Counted from the stretch's first letter, positions 17,917 to 27,049 are shown. The stretch is DNA of 35,214 nt from Brasilonema sp. CT11 (GCF_017982655.1 NZ_JABXYX010000080.1:1-35214), one strand, 5' to 3'. A program made the numbers and translations. Notes: a model not told the origin generated them from the letters alone.

Positions 17917-17972
17917 ATTGCCAATCACCTCCGTGGTGTGGGAGCTTTAATAAATTGTCTGGGATTGGCAAT
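17917..17972. terminator. inverted repeat between converging genes
   Basis: Perfect arms ATTGCCAATC (17917-17926) and GATTGGCAAT (17963-17972) enclose 36 bases that contain a smaller CTCC/GGAG pairing. Lying between the converging 77-aa and citramalate synthase genes, it probably ends one or both transcripts. There is no clear T-tract. Confidence 0.45.
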
Positions 17973-18009
17973 CTTGACAATAAACTCAGAACTCATCATC
18001 AATGATGGT

Positions 18010-19632
18010 TCAGTTTCCACTCGAAGTACTCAAAGCTGCCTCAGCTTGAGAGTGTAACAGAAGACCGTATTCTAAACCTTCTACGACAGCTTGATAAGAA
18101 GCTTCCAAAATATTTGTGGAAACGCCCACTGTTGTCCAGCGTTGATGACTATTACGCGACTCTACCAAAACGCGGGTTTTCGCTGCAGTCCCCGTGTGTC
18201 CATTCAGAATCCGTACTTTATAATCTGTTAACTCAAACTCAGCTATCTGGGGATAGAAATTCCTCAAAGCCTTGCGTAAAGCTGCATCTAAAGCTGCAAC
18301 TGGTCCGTTCCCATCCGCAGCTTCTAGAATATCTTTATTTTTGACAGCGACTTTTATAGTAGCAACAGCGTTAGTCGTTTGTTTCCCCTCAACCAAATCA
18401 CAATGAACTTGAAAACCTTTGATTTCAAAGAAAGACTGGCGACGACCTAACGCTTCGCGCATCAACAACTCAAAACTTGCGTCTGCTGCTTCAAATTGAT
18501 ATCCTTCGCTCTCTAAAGCTTTGAGGCGTTGGAGAATTTGCCCTGTTGCTGGATTATTCTTATCCAGTTCAATACCAAAAGTACGAGCTTTTGCCAAAAC
18601 GTTACTAATTCCAGACTGTTCAGAAATAACAATGCGGCGATGATTTCCAACTTGTTCTGGTTGAATGTGTTCGTAAGTCAGAGGATTGCGTTCTACAGCC
18701 GATACATGAAGACCACCTTTGTGAGCAAAAGCCGAACGTCCCACAAAGGCAGCATGTTCGTCAGGAGCAAGATTAACAACTTCACTCACGAAGCGACTCG
18801 TTTGTGTCAGTTCAGATAACTGACTATCTTGAATACACGTGTAACCCAGCTTGAGTTGTAAATTGGGAATTAACGAACAGAGATTGGCATTGCCACAGCG
18901 TTCACCATAGCCATTTATAGTACCTTGTACCATCTTCACCCCTGCCATGACAGCAGCTAAGGCGTTGGCAACTGCCGTATCAGAATCGTTGTGAGTATGA
19001 ATTCCTAACTGCGTCTCACCAGGGACTGATTTTACCACATCTGTGACAATTTGAGTCATTTCATGAGGTAAAGTGCCGCCATTTGTATCGCAAAGAGCTA
19101 TCCATTCAGCACCGGCAGAGATTGCCGTGTGTAAGGTCTGTAAAGCATAATCTGGATTTTGCTTGTAGCCATCAAACCAGTGTTCAGCATCGTAGACGAC
19201 GCGACGCCCTTGAGAGCGAAGATACTCAATCGTATCCTGTATCATCGCCAAATTTTCTGTGAGGGTTGTTCTGAGTCCTTCTGTGACGTGTAAATCCCAA
19301 GACTTACCAACAATTGTCACCCACCGAGTGCCAGCAGCAAGAATTGCTTGCAACATTGGATCATCTGCTGCTGTTTTCTGAGGACGTCGAGTGTAGCAAA
19401 AGGCAACAATCTCTGCTTGTTGAAGCGGCTCTTCTTGGAGATGCCAGAAAAATTGTACATCTTTGGGATTTGCCCCAGGCCAACCTCCTTCTATAAAAGG
19501 AATTCCCAGTTGATCTAACCTCCGGGCAATGCGTAATTTATCTTCTATGGACACCGATAACCCTTCACGTTGAGTGCCATCCCGTAGCGTTGTGTCATAG
19601 ATCCAAAGTTGGTGTGAGGAATTTGCGGTCAT
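18010..19632 (-). CDS. cimA: citramalate synthase
   Basis: A 540-aa enzyme condensing pyruvate and acetyl-CoA to (R)-citramalate, the entry to the threonine-independent isoleucine route. The HMGL/LeuA-type TIM barrel begins with WIYDTTLRDGTQREG (metal and substrate site). It contains IHTHNDSDTAVANAL (metal-binding histidines) and the NGYGERCGNANL loop. The C-terminal LeuA-type regulatory domain (about residues 385-525) would bind isoleucine. An upstream TTG at 19662 extends the frame by 10 residues, but ATG at 19632, giving MTANSSHQLWIYDTTLRDG, is preferred because it matches the usual family N-terminus. It is monocistronic, and its 3' end faces the 77-aa gene. The subfamily is distinguished from 2-isopropylmalate synthase by overall motif pattern. 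Confidence 0.93.
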   Translation of the reverse strand: MTANSSHQLWIYDTTLRDGTQREGLSVSIEDKLRIARRLDQLGIPFIEGGWPGANPKDVQFFWHLQEEPLQQAEIVAFCYTRRPQKTAADDPMLQAILAAGTRWVTIVGKSWDLHVTEGLRTTLTENLAMIQDTIEYLRSQGRRVVYDAEHWFDGYKQNPDYALQTLHTAISAGAEWIALCDTNGGTLPHEMTQIVTDVVKSVPGETQLGIHTHNDSDTAVANALAAVMAGVKMVQGTINGYGERCGNANLCSLIPNLQLKLGYTCIQDSQLSELTQTSRFVSEVVNLAPDEHAAFVGRSAFAHKGGLHVSAVERNPLTYEHIQPEQVGNHRRIVISEQSGISNVLAKARTFGIELDKNNPATGQILQRLKALESEGYQFEAADASFELLMREALGRRQSFFEIKGFQVHCDLVEGKQTTNAVATIKVAVKNKDILEAADGNGPVAALDAALRKALRNFYPQIAEFELTDYKVRILNGHTGTAAKTRVLVESRNSHQRWTTVGVSTNILEASYQAVVEGLEYGLLLHSQAEAALSTSSGN

Positions 19633-19662
19633 AAGATACGAACTCTTGGAGAGAACTTTCAA

Positions 19663-20119
19663 GGTAATGTGTAAGTATACTTAAGGATAGGACAATCAAA
19701 GTTACGCAGAGCACTTCTTTATTGAGGAGAATTCAGAACACAGAATTTAGAATGTCCTCATCAAACAATTTGGAGGATTTCACAAGAGTACAAATACCGT
19801 TCCTTAGGCGTAATCAGAGTTCTGAGTCCAATAAGAAAAATTAAGATAAAATACTTCCGGACTCATTGCTTGAAACTCAGAACTGGTAAGTCAAGCATCG
19901 TTTATTTCAGGTTTAGGCAGGATTCCCCATCATTGTAAAGTGGGGTGTTGAGTGTAGCGCCCCTGCTCTCTACCGCTAATTGTATAGTGCCAACAGAAAT
20001 ATGCACAAGCGACTTGAGTTTTTTCGAGTCTTGAGTTATCGATTATATATTGTTTCTGTATTTTTCGGCATCGAAATGAATTGTTACAATACAACAAAAA
20101 CCTAATTTAGTGATCACAA
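19663..20119. other. intergenic region between cimA and the 99-aa gene
   Basis: No gene was found. There is a short CCCCA/TGGGG hairpin near 19926-19948. AT-rich sequence with TTGTTACAATACAAC just before the next ATG may hold its promoter. Heptamer-like CAGAACACAGAATTTAGAATG occurs near 19735. Confidence 0.45.
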
Positions 20120-20419
20120 ATGCCCAAGGCACAAATTCAAGGTAAGACAGCTGGGCTACTCGCCCTTGTCAGACAAGGAGAAGAGTTTCATTCAGAAACG
20201 CCTTGGCACTATACGGGCGAACGCGGAGCCAATCTGCCGCAAATATTGCTGCAAAAAGGTGTTGACCTCTACAATAACGATGCTAAGGTAGTAGACTATT
20301 GGAACCTTGGTAGCTGCGATCCTTGTGCAGTTCTTCTAGAAGGTAAAGTGTCAATAGCTCAAGCGCGAAAAACGCGGCGGTCACTACCTCCCCATTCTTC
20401 GGTTATCTTGGGTGCGTAA
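20120..20419 (+). CDS. hypothetical protein (99 aa)
   Basis: A 99-aa soluble protein beginning MPKAQIQGKTAGLLALVRQG. It has an HYTGERGANLPQILLQKGVDLY segment and a CDPCAVLLEGKVSIAQARKTRR segment whose CDPC pair could bind metal or form a disulfide. No family is recognised. ATG at 20120 follows an AT-rich promoter-like stretch and is the only plausible start. The gene after it, in the same direction, is 120 bases away, so co-transcription is possible. Codon use is like that of its neighbours. Confidence 0.7.
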   Translation: MPKAQIQGKTAGLLALVRQGEEFHSETPWHYTGERGANLPQILLQKGVDLYNNDAKVVDYWNLGSCDPCAVLLEGKVSIAQARKTRRSLPPHSSVILGA

Positions 20420-20539
20420 GCCATGTCAAACCAAGGTTTTGGGCAATGTGAAACTGACAAGATTTGATTAATTTTCGGCGGAACCCCAGGTTCTCAAAAA
20501 CTTTGGACATCACAAGCTTAAGACGGAGAAATTAACGAT

Positions 20540-20941
20540 ATGGGTAGATGGACACCACTTATTCTTATGGCTGGAGGCTTAGCAATTTTGCTTGGGACAT
20601 TGCTAGGCATTAGTTTTCCTATGGGTGGACAAAATACTGCACAAGCACCTGCACCCACAACTACACAAACAGGCAAAGAATCAAAAGTCCTCCCAGCTAA
20701 TATTAATGTTAATAGCACTGCGGCTGGGAATGGTTCTGCAGAGAGGAAAAATAACATTGCTGCTCAGACAAATCAGAACAGCGATACGAATAATAGCCAA
20801 AAACAAGATGATGACACAGACGGTGCCAACAACCAGCCAACAGGTGGTCAATCATCAGGTGGTCAATCATCAGGTAACAATCAATCACCTAAAGACACAA
20901 ATCAGAATCAGAGCAACGAACCAATTCGTGCCTTATGGTAG
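20540..20941 (+). CDS. single-TM protein with low-complexity Asn/Gln/Ser tail
   Basis: A 133-aa protein. Residues about 6-26 form one hydrophobic segment (LILMAGGLAILLGTLLGISF) that would anchor it in a membrane. The rest is a hydrophilic, Asn/Gln/Ser/Thr-rich, probably disordered tail. Two exact 15-bp copies of GGTGGTCAATCATCA (about 20842-20871) encode GGQSSGGQSS, a sign of repeat expansion. It ends EPIRALW. The function is unknown, and the tail would probably lie outside the cytoplasm. Its stop is followed at once by the heptamer array leading to thiO. Confidence 0.65.
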   Translation: MGRWTPLILMAGGLAILLGTLLGISFPMGGQNTAQAPAPTTTQTGKESKVLPANINVNSTAAGNGSAERKNNIAAQTNQNSDTNNSQKQDDDTDGANNQPTGGQSSGGQSSGNNQSPKDTNQNQSNEPIRALW

Positions 20942-20965
20942 TAGCTCATAAGTTAGAAGTTGCAA

Positions 20966-21091
20966 CTTATGAGTTACAAGTTATGAGTTATGCGTTATGA
21001 GTTATAAGTCACGAGTTATTAGTCCAAAGTCCATTGACAATTGACTATTGACTCTTGACTAATCACTAATGACTAATGACTAATGACTAGT
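20966..21091. repeat. heptamer array running through the thiO start codon
   Basis: Eighteen consecutive 7-bp units can be read, drifting from GTTATGA types (20966-21021) through GTCCATT and GACAATT to GACTAAT types (21057-21091). The thiO ATG (21083-21085) lies inside the last full unit but one, so the leader and first three codons are themselves array sequence. No Shine-Dalgarno sequence is present. Confidence 0.85.
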
Positions 21092-23074
21092 GACGTTTTA
21101 ATTATTGGTGGCGGCGTCATCAGTATGGCGATCGCCATTGAATTAAAGTTACGCGGTGCCAAAGTAACAGTGGTGAGCCGCGATATTCACTCTGCTGCGA
21201 CTCATGCTGCTGCTGGGATGTTAGCACCTGGTGCTGAAAGAATCTCAGACCAGGCAATGCAAGAGTTATGCACGCGCTCTCTGTATTTATACCCTGACTG
21301 GACGCGTAAGCTCGAAGAGTTTACTAGTATCTATACTGGTTATTGGTCTTGCGGTATCCTGGCCCCAGTTTATCAGCAGAGCAGTGGAGCTGTTGAGGTA
21401 GGGAGCAAGGCAGAACTAAAATCTGCACCTCCCTCCTCTTCCCCTGCTTACTGGTTAGAAAAAGAAGTTATTCATCAATATCAGCCAGGATTGGCAGAAG
21501 AAGTCGTTGGAGGTTGGTGGTATCCTGAAGACGCACAAGTAGATAATAGGGCATTAGCGCAAGCCCTGCTAGGGGCTGCTAAATCCCTTGGCGTTGAACT
21601 CAAAGAAGGTATTGTCGTTGAAGGAATTCAACAGCAGCAACGGCAAGTTGTTGGTGTGCAAACGAGTGCAGGAGTCCTTCATGCACAACATTACGTTTTG
21701 GCAGCAGGTGCTTGGTCAAATTCATTGTTTCCTTTGCCCGTGCGTCCTGTCAAAGGTCAAATCCTGAGTGTGAAAGTACCAGAATTTGTGCCAGATTTGC
21801 CATTGACACGGGTTTTGTATGGGGAGGAAATTTACATTGTACCGAGGCGCGACGGACGAATTATTATTGGTGCGACAATTGAAGATGTTGGTTTGACTCC
21901 CCACAACACGCCAGCAGGAATTCAAACCTTACTACAAAGAGCTATTCGTCTATTTCCCCAAATACAAAATTACCCCATTCAGGAGTTCTGGTGGGGATTT
22001 CGTCCTGGAACTCCAGATGAATTACCTATTCTTGGCACCAGTCCCTGTGAAAACTTAACCATTGCCACAGGTCATTATCGCAATGGTATTCTTTTAGCAC
22101 CCATAACAGCAACATTGCTCGCTGATTTGATTCTCGAACAAAAAACAGACCCTTTACTCTCTGATTTCCACTACTCGCGCTTCCACACCAAGTCATCTAC
22201 TACCCCAATGCTTATTTACCCCACACTCAAAACTCACAACTTAGAACTTAGAACTCAGAATTTAGAACTCAGTATTATAGAAGATTCACCACTCCAAATA
22301 GCCGGAAAAACTTTCCAATCTCGCTTGATGACGGGAACTGGCAAGTATCGCAGCATCGAGGATATGCAGCAAAGTGTGACTGCAAGTGGTTGTCAAATTG
22401 TCACTGTTGCGGTAAGGCGAGTACAAACCAATGCCCCTGGACATGAAGGTTTAGCCGAAGCATTAGATTGGACAAAAATTTGGATGTTGCCTAATACCGC
22501 CGGTTGTCAAACAGCAGAAGAGGCAATTCGTGTCGCACGTTTGGGACGAGAAATGGCAAAACTTTTAGGACAGGAAGATAACAACTTCGTAAAATTAGAA
22601 GTGATTCCTGACCCTAAGTATTTGCTACCAGACCCGATTGGTACTTTACAAGCAGCAGAACAGTTGGTTAAAGAAGGTTTTGCTGTGTTGCCTTATATCA
22701 ATGCAGACCCTATGCTGGCGAAGCATTTGGAAGAAGCTGGCTGTGCAACGGTGATGCCTTTAGCCTCACCCATTGGTTCCGGACAAGGGTTGAAAACGAC
22801 TGCAAATATTCAAATCATCATTGAAAATGCTAAGGTGCCAGTGGTGGTAGATGCGGGCATTGGAGCGCCCTCAGAGGCGGCGCAAGCAATGGAAATGGGC
22901 GCAGATGCCTTGTTGATTAATAGTGCGATCGCCCTGGCACAAAACTCACCTGCAATGGCTCATGCCATGAATTTGGCAACAGTTGCAGGTCGTTTGGCTT
23001 ATCTTGCTGGCAGAATGCCTCTCAAAAGTTATGCTATTGCCAGTTCACCCTTGACTGGGACGATTACTAGTTAG
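21083..23074 (+). CDS. thiO-thiG: bifunctional glycine oxidase ThiO / thiazole synthase ThiG
   Basis: A 663-aa fusion for making the thiazole half of thiamine. ThiO (about 1-370) is a DAO-fold flavoenzyme oxidising glycine to dehydroglycine. It has the FAD motif [17 protein letters not shown] near the N-terminus, the [13 protein letters not shown] motif, and [11 protein letters not shown] near its end. ThiG (about 398-655) is a TIM barrel that joins dehydroglycine, deoxyxylulose phosphate and ThiS thiocarboxylate. It shows [20 protein letters not shown], the Schiff-base lysine in FVKLEVIPD, and [13 protein letters not shown]. Such fusions are known in cyanobacteria. The linker (about 384-397) is encoded by a heptamer array. 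No TPP riboswitch is seen upstream, and ThiS and ThiF are not encoded in the window. Confidence 0.95.
   Translation: MTSDVLIIGGGVISMAIAIELKLRGAKVTVVSRDIHSAATHAAAGMLAPGAERISDQAMQELCTRSLYLYPDWTRKLEEFTSIYTGYWSCGILAPVYQQSSGAVEVGSKAELKSAPPSSSPAYWLEKEVIHQYQPGLAEEVVGGWWYPEDAQVDNRALAQALLGAAKSLGVELKEGIVVEGIQQQQRQVVGVQTSAGVLHAQHYVLAAGAWSNSLFPLPVRPVKGQILSVKVPEFVPDLPLTRVLYGEEIYIVPRRDGRIIIGATIEDVGLTPHNTPAGIQTLLQRAIRLFPQIQNYPIQEFWWGFRPGTPDELPILGTSPCENLTIATGHYRNGILLAPITATLLADLILEQKTDPLLSDFHYSRFHTKSSTTPMLIYPTLKTHNLELRTQNLELSIIEDSPLQIAGKTFQSRLMTGTGKYRSIEDMQQSVTASGCQIVTVAVRRVQTNAPGHEGLAEALDWTKIWMLPNTAGCQTAEEAIRVARLGREMAKLLGQEDNNFVKLEVIPDPKYLLPDPIGTLQAAEQLVKEGFAVLPYINADPMLAKHLEEAGCATVMPLASPIGSGQGLKTTANIQIIIENAKVPVVVDAGIGAPSEAAQAMEMGADALLINSAIALAQNSPAMAHAMNLATVAGRLAYLAGRMPLKSYAIASSPLTGTITS
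22231..22272 (+). repeat. six heptamers encoding the ThiO-ThiG linker
   Basis: Consecutive 7-bp units AACTCAC, AACTTAG, AACTTAG, AACTCAG, AATTTAG, AACTCAG, 42 bases in all, keep the reading frame and encode [14 protein letters not shown]. Gain or loss of one unit would shift ThiG out of frame. Confidence 0.85.
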
Positions 23075-23101
23075 TCCTGAATCAAACTCTTAAGAAAGAC
23101 A

Positions 23102-23205
23102 GGGGTGTAGGGGTGTAGGGTAGCCAGTACTGTTCAAACCAGCGTGGCACGAAGTGCCATAGGAGGGTTTCCCTCCGTAGGTCTCTGGCGTGTGTAAGGG
23201 AAAAA
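23102..23205. repeat. GGGGTGTA-ended interspersed repeat
   Basis: Two GGGGTGTA units (23102-23117) lead into a GC-rich palindromic stretch with GTGGCACGAAGTGCCA and AGGAGGGTTTCCCTCC. It is related in layout to the element starting at 34940. No coding capacity is evident. Confidence 0.6.
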
Positions 23206-23286
23206 GGTGTTTCATTCATTCATAACAGTAGTGTTTTGTAACTCATAGACCAATGCGCAAAAGTGAGATTTTTGATGGTTCTGTTC

Positions 23287-23539
23287 CCTGTTAAGCGTTC
23301 CCCTATGGCGCTCCGCCACGCCTTACGGCTATCGGGGAGAACCTCCGGTTCCGCTTCGCTTTAGACCTCTGGGCGTGCGCTTTGCGCATACGCCAGTCCC
23401 CCAATCTCCTGCACCAGACGCTACGCGCTCCGTGACGGAGACCGCCCCTACGGGGTTCACCAGTCACCTGCGCCAGGGTTACCCTCCCGCAGTGCTGGTT
23501 CACCAAGACGGGGGCTGGTCTCACCTGTTAAGCGTTCCC
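23287..23539. repeat. long dispersed repeat, copy B, with 16-bp direct repeats at its ends
   Basis: The reverse complement of copy A (13273-13485), with a near-100-bp identical block. An extra GCGTGCGCTTTGCGCATACG palindromic insert lies near 23373. CCTGTTAAGCGTTCCC occurs exactly at 23287-23302 and 23524-23539, like a duplicated target or recombining ends. The long overlapping frames here only reflect GC-rich repeat sequence. Confidence 0.88.
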
Positions 23540-23650
23540 TATTCCCTACTTCTGACTAATTACTAAAATAACGATTTGTATCATATGTTTAAGAGCAAAT
23601 ATAACGTTTATGTTAAATTAAATGAATGAACATAATAAGGAATTATACTC

Positions 23651-23830
23651 ATGCCTTACACAACAGAAGAGGGTGGTCGTCTGAATAACTTTGCCCGTGA
23701 ACCCAAAATTTATAAAGCAGAAATTCCTACCGATGGTCAAAAGCGAAACTACGTTATCTTGGGAATTACTGCTACAATTTTAGTTAGTGGCTTGATTTTT
23801 GTCGCTTTCTCTGTTTCCGGCCTTGGTTGA
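23651..23830 (+). CDS. psb34: photosystem II assembly protein Psb34
   Basis: A 59-aa thylakoid protein. The MPYTTEEGGRLNNFAREPK N-terminus and the GQKRNYVILGI junction leading into one C-terminal membrane helix (about 33-56) match the Ssl1498/Psb34 family. Psb34 binds the RC47 and CP47 assembly intermediates of photosystem II through its N-terminal arm and is thought to help exchange of high-light-inducible proteins during assembly. ATG at 23651 is supported by AAGGA at 23637-23641, nine bases upstream, one of the few good ribosome binding sites in the window. The gene stands alone with its own hairpin terminator after it. Identification is by sequence recognition. Confidence 0.93.
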   Translation: MPYTTEEGGRLNNFAREPKIYKAEIPTDGQKRNYVILGITATILVSGLIFVAFSVSGLG

Positions 23831-23877
23831 TAAAGAGTTATATTAGGAACTTAGTAATTTCATTTTTTAAGTTTTCT

Positions 23878-23903
23878 CAGGCTCAGGGTTTTATCGGAGC
23901 CTG
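23878..23903 (+). terminator. psb34 hairpin terminator
   Basis: CAGGCTC (23878-23884) pairs with GAGCCTG (23897-23903) across a 12-base loop, followed by GGTTATTGTTATATAT. It lies about 50 bases after the psb34 stop. The T-tract is broken, so it is an intrinsic terminator of moderate quality. Confidence 0.6.
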
Positions 23904-24122
23904 GGTTATTGTTATATATAATAAAGATTTATAATAAGTTATTTCAAACATTTTTTCGGTTTAAAGTGTAATTGTATACTTAGCTTCTTTGATCTTTCCA
24001 TGAATAGATTTATCCTGAGCAAAGCAACAATGACCTGAAAATTCTAGTCATGGTTAGATTTACTGGCTGTTTGCATGCACCCCAAGGGGGTATATCCACT
24101 GCGTTTTGGCTCTCTAGCCGCC

Positions 24123-26276
24123 ATGAGCGTAAATGAAAGTACACACTCAGATAATTTTGCGTGGAATCGGCAAGTGTATCATCGCCTAAAACTTGCTCTT
24201 AGTCTCGGTTTAAGACGACAAATCTTTTTGGCGGTGTGTGATGATTTAAACCTGAGAAATCAGGTGGCGGCGCGTTTGCATTCAACTTTGGCTTATCCTG
24301 TTGGGCAAGTGCTGTATCAGCCATCAAATACACAGGAAGCTAGCACACCAGCCTATCCCCGATTAGTCACCTTACGGCTGAATTTAAGCGATCCTAATCT
24401 TATAGCTCAAATAAATCAGTGGTTATCTAATTATCCACCACCGATTGTTGGAGCATCGAAAGACAATCCAGGGCGATCATTACCAGTACCAGCGTTTCAG
24501 ATTGTAGGTGTAGAACATCTCACTAGGCAACCAGTAGCAGTACAGCGGCTATTTTTGCACTATCTGCGTTTGACTGAGCAACAACTGTCTAACTTTGAAT
24601 CCAGTTTACTGTTGTGGGTGCCGCGTCCTTGGTTATATGCTATCCAGCAATCAGCACCACAGTTTTGGCGTTACCGTACTGGTGTTTTTGTCTTCGCTGG
24701 AGAACCCACACCGACAACTCAAAACAAAACCTCACCAGAACGTTTTTCTGGTTCTAGAAGTTTGGAGTTAGGCAATGTTGAGCAACCTATTTTAGAAGAA
24801 TCAGTCATTCAAGATGATTTCGATTTTCCAACACAAACATTAGTGAATAGTGGACAAAAACCGCAAGAGGTTCCTCCGTCAAAATCGGAAAAATTAACAA
24901 ACAAACCTCTTCAAGAGGAATCCACTGATAAAGTCAGTACCAACGATAGCTCATTGCCTCAGCAGACATCTCATATTAGCAAAGAGTTAGCAGAGCTAGT
25001 ATTAGCAACGATGAACACGGCAATTGCTCAAGACGATGAGCACAACTTACAAGTCAAGCAAATTTTGGAGGAGATAGAAGAATTACACGCCCAACAAGCT
25101 TCAAACGTCAAGCTAGGAGCAGCTTATCATCGCCTAGGAAACTTATATCGCCTTCGTATTGAACAAGGACAGCCTACCTTAGAAAACTTGATGGTGGCAA
25201 TTCTTACCTATCAAGAATCAATCACTCATGATGACGATTCACCCCAAGTTCCTGATACCTTAAATGACTTGGGTACACTCTACTGGATGCTTTACCGCAC
25301 GCCACCCAATTCTGAGGAGGGACAAGCTTACATAGAGCAAGGAATTGAATTTTATCATTTGGCGTTGAAGCTGATTTCACCAGAAAGCCACCCTGAAACA
25401 TACGGTCGTGTACAAAATAATTTAGGGACAGCTTATGGTGATTTGGCTCGTTTTACTAACCCTGCTGAAAACTGGCAACAAGCAGTTTTAGCTTACAGCG
25501 AAGCACTCTCCCTGCGTACGGCTCAAATAGAACCATTAAAGTATGCTGCTTGCCAAAACAATTTAGGGACAGCTTACTGGCATCTAGCACAATACAATCA
25601 ACCTGTTGAGCATCTCAAGAAAGCCATTGCGGCTTACAAACTCGCGCTTGCTTATTACAATCCCGAGGAAGAACCGCTGAAATATGGGATGATTCAAAAC
25701 AATATAGGCACGGCATACTGGAATATTGCACAGTACGAACAACCACCAGAAAACCTGCACTTAGCGATTGATGCTTACCGCGAAGCACTGAAATATCGAA
25801 CACCTGCTAATGTTCCTCCCGCTTGCGCCGCCACCCAAAATAACCTTGGAACTGCCTATTGGCACCTAGCAAATCAATCACAAACTTCCAAAGATGAGCG
25901 GCAAAAGTTGTTAGAACAGTGCATTAGTTCATATGAAGAAGCACTTACCCTTGCTCATTCACTTAGCGGTATGCCTTTGAATTTTGATGTGTTAGCCACT
26001 CACAATAATCTCGGACTCGCTCATTTTCAATTAGCAACAGACCAGTATTTGGATGGTGATAAAGCAACTCGTTCTAAACATTTAGAAGCAGCATTAGATA
26101 ATCACTTGCAAGCTTTGAATGGAATGAGTAAACAACCTGAAGCTTATCAAACAACTTTTGGTTATGTGGTCAAGACAATTCGCGCTTTCCACAGTGAATT
26201 AGGCATACAGGGGCAAAATTTAGCTTTGTCTAAAGTTCCTGGTCAATTGTTGCCGGAGATTCTGCCTAAGTTGTAA
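24123..26276 (+). CDS. tetratricopeptide repeat protein (717 aa)
   Basis: A large cytoplasmic protein. Its N-terminal ~200 residues start MSVNESTHSDNFAWNRQVYHR and read like a degenerate NTPase-like or family-specific domain (VYHRLKLALSLGLRRQIFLAVCDD). A linker rich in Ser/Gln/Glu follows. TPR units then run from about residue 330 to 640, with recurring QNNLGTAYWHLAQY and AIAAYKLALAYY pairs. The TPR array suggests protein binding; the partner is unknown. The frame is open from ATG at 24075, but ATG at 24123 is preferred because the first 16 residues look like leader sequence. Neither start has a Shine-Dalgarno sequence. It follows psb34 in the same direction but beyond a terminator. Confidence 0.75.
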   Translation: MSVNESTHSDNFAWNRQVYHRLKLALSLGLRRQIFLAVCDDLNLRNQVAARLHSTLAYPVGQVLYQPSNTQEASTPAYPRLVTLRLNLSDPNLIAQINQWLSNYPPPIVGASKDNPGRSLPVPAFQIVGVEHLTRQPVAVQRLFLHYLRLTEQQLSNFESSLLLWVPRPWLYAIQQSAPQFWRYRTGVFVFAGEPTPTTQNKTSPERFSGSRSLELGNVEQPILEESVIQDDFDFPTQTLVNSGQKPQEVPPSKSEKLTNKPLQEESTDKVSTNDSSLPQQTSHISKELAELVLATMNTAIAQDDEHNLQVKQILEEIEELHAQQASNVKLGAAYHRLGNLYRLRIEQGQPTLENLMVAILTYQESITHDDDSPQVPDTLNDLGTLYWMLYRTPPNSEEGQAYIEQGIEFYHLALKLISPESHPETYGRVQNNLGTAYGDLARFTNPAENWQQAVLAYSEALSLRTAQIEPLKYAACQNNLGTAYWHLAQYNQPVEHLKKAIAAYKLALAYYNPEEEPLKYGMIQNNIGTAYWNIAQYEQPPENLHLAIDAYREALKYRTPANVPPACAATQNNLGTAYWHLANQSQTSKDERQKLLEQCISSYEEALTLAHSLSGMPLNFDVLATHNNLGLAHFQLATDQYLDGDKATRSKHLEAALDNHLQALNGMSKQPEAYQTTFGYVVKTIRAFHSELGIQGQNLALSKVPGQLLPEILPKL

Positions 26277-26316
26277 TCAGTGAGTTGTTAGCTGTTAGTT
26301 GGTTAAAGCAATTTTC

Positions 26317-26610
26317 TTAGCTTGTCAAAAATGCATACAGATACATGCTAAACGCAAAAAGCGCAACGATAACAGGTATAACAATGCTAACCTCTAGTTT
26401 CCGTGTCTTCAAGATTTCTAGACAAGACATAGGAATAATCACAAACCACAAGCTAGTTGTTATAACAAGGATTACCAAAGTTAAAAACTTTCCTTCTGGA
26501 GAAGAGTTTGGATGCCGAATAGAAAAAATTAACCAATTCACAAAAAAATAGCAGGTTATCAGTAGGTAACTAACAACCAAAGCCAGTTGAATCTTGTCCA
26601 CGGTAGGCAT
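26317..26610 (-). CDS. small membrane protein (97 aa)
   Basis: A 97-aa protein with three likely membrane helices (about 9-30, 42-62 and 73-95), separated by short polar loops including IRHPNSSPEGK and EILKTRKLE. No catalytic motif or family is recognised. The ATG start at 26610 has GAGG just upstream, although very close to the start. It converges on the TPR gene with 40 bases between stops, and the opposite strand is AT-rich and lacks a competing gene. Confidence 0.6.
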   Translation of the reverse strand: MPTVDKIQLALVVSYLLITCYFFVNWLIFSIRHPNSSPEGKFLTLVILVITTSLWFVIIPMSCLEILKTRKLEVSIVIPVIVALFAFSMYLYAFLTS

Positions 26611-26892
26611 TCCTCAAGCTAACTTTATCTGAAAAAGAATGCTTAAAGCGCTAACTTTTTCGGAAAATAGACAAAATATAAATTGATTTTAAAATCCAAA
26701 AGTATTTTTTCTTTACAAATCACCCTAAATACTAGCAGGTCTCTGTATTTATTAAAAGTGAGAAAGTTAGGTTATTTCTATAAAAAAAGTAGGAAAAGTA
26801 GAAAATTTGAGAGTTTTGCAATTAGGACTTATATATTGACAGAAGTGTCAAAAGTAAAAAAACAGAGATGAAACTTTTTGGAGATATAAGTA
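26611..26892. other. AT-rich intergenic region
   Basis: Nothing convincing is seen. A lysine/serine-rich open frame at 26683-26871 looks like chance in AT-rich DNA. The stretch ends at the MITE-like element. Confidence 0.5.
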
Positions 26893-27000
26893 TATATAGC
26901 AATCCCATATGAGTCGTGAAAATTGCTGGAATCCAGAAACCCGGTTTCTGTTAGAAACCGGGTTTCTAATTTTTCACAAATGATTTAGGACTGCTATATA
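26893..27000. mobile_element. MITE-like element with nested hairpin
   Basis: 108 bp with terminal inverted repeats TATATAGCAATCC and GGACTGCTATATA (12 of 13 matching). Subterminal GTGAAAA/TTTTTCAC pairs lie inside them. The core is AGAAACCCGGTTTCT (26935-26949) and its perfect reverse complement (26953-26967), separated by GTT. It has no coding capacity. The size and architecture fit a non-autonomous miniature element of the type common in Nostocales. Confidence 0.75.
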
Positions 27001-27049
27001 CCCCTTTTGATATAGTTGATGAAGTTTTGTAAAGGCACAAGCTTGTAGC

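Noticed and set aside
17869-18057. 62-aa plus-strand frame after the 77-aa gene
   Set aside because: It runs antisense into the end of cimA and covers an inverted repeat; composition is not protein-like.
19632-19662. TTG start for citramalate synthase
   Set aside because: ATG at 19632 gives the usual family N-terminus; the ten extra residues have no support.
20942-21082. TPP riboswitch upstream of thiO-thiG
   Set aside because: Only heptamer repeats are present; no THI-box elements are visible.
26683-26871. 62-aa lysine/serine-rich frame
   Set aside because: AT-rich chance frame without ribosome binding site or recognisable pattern.
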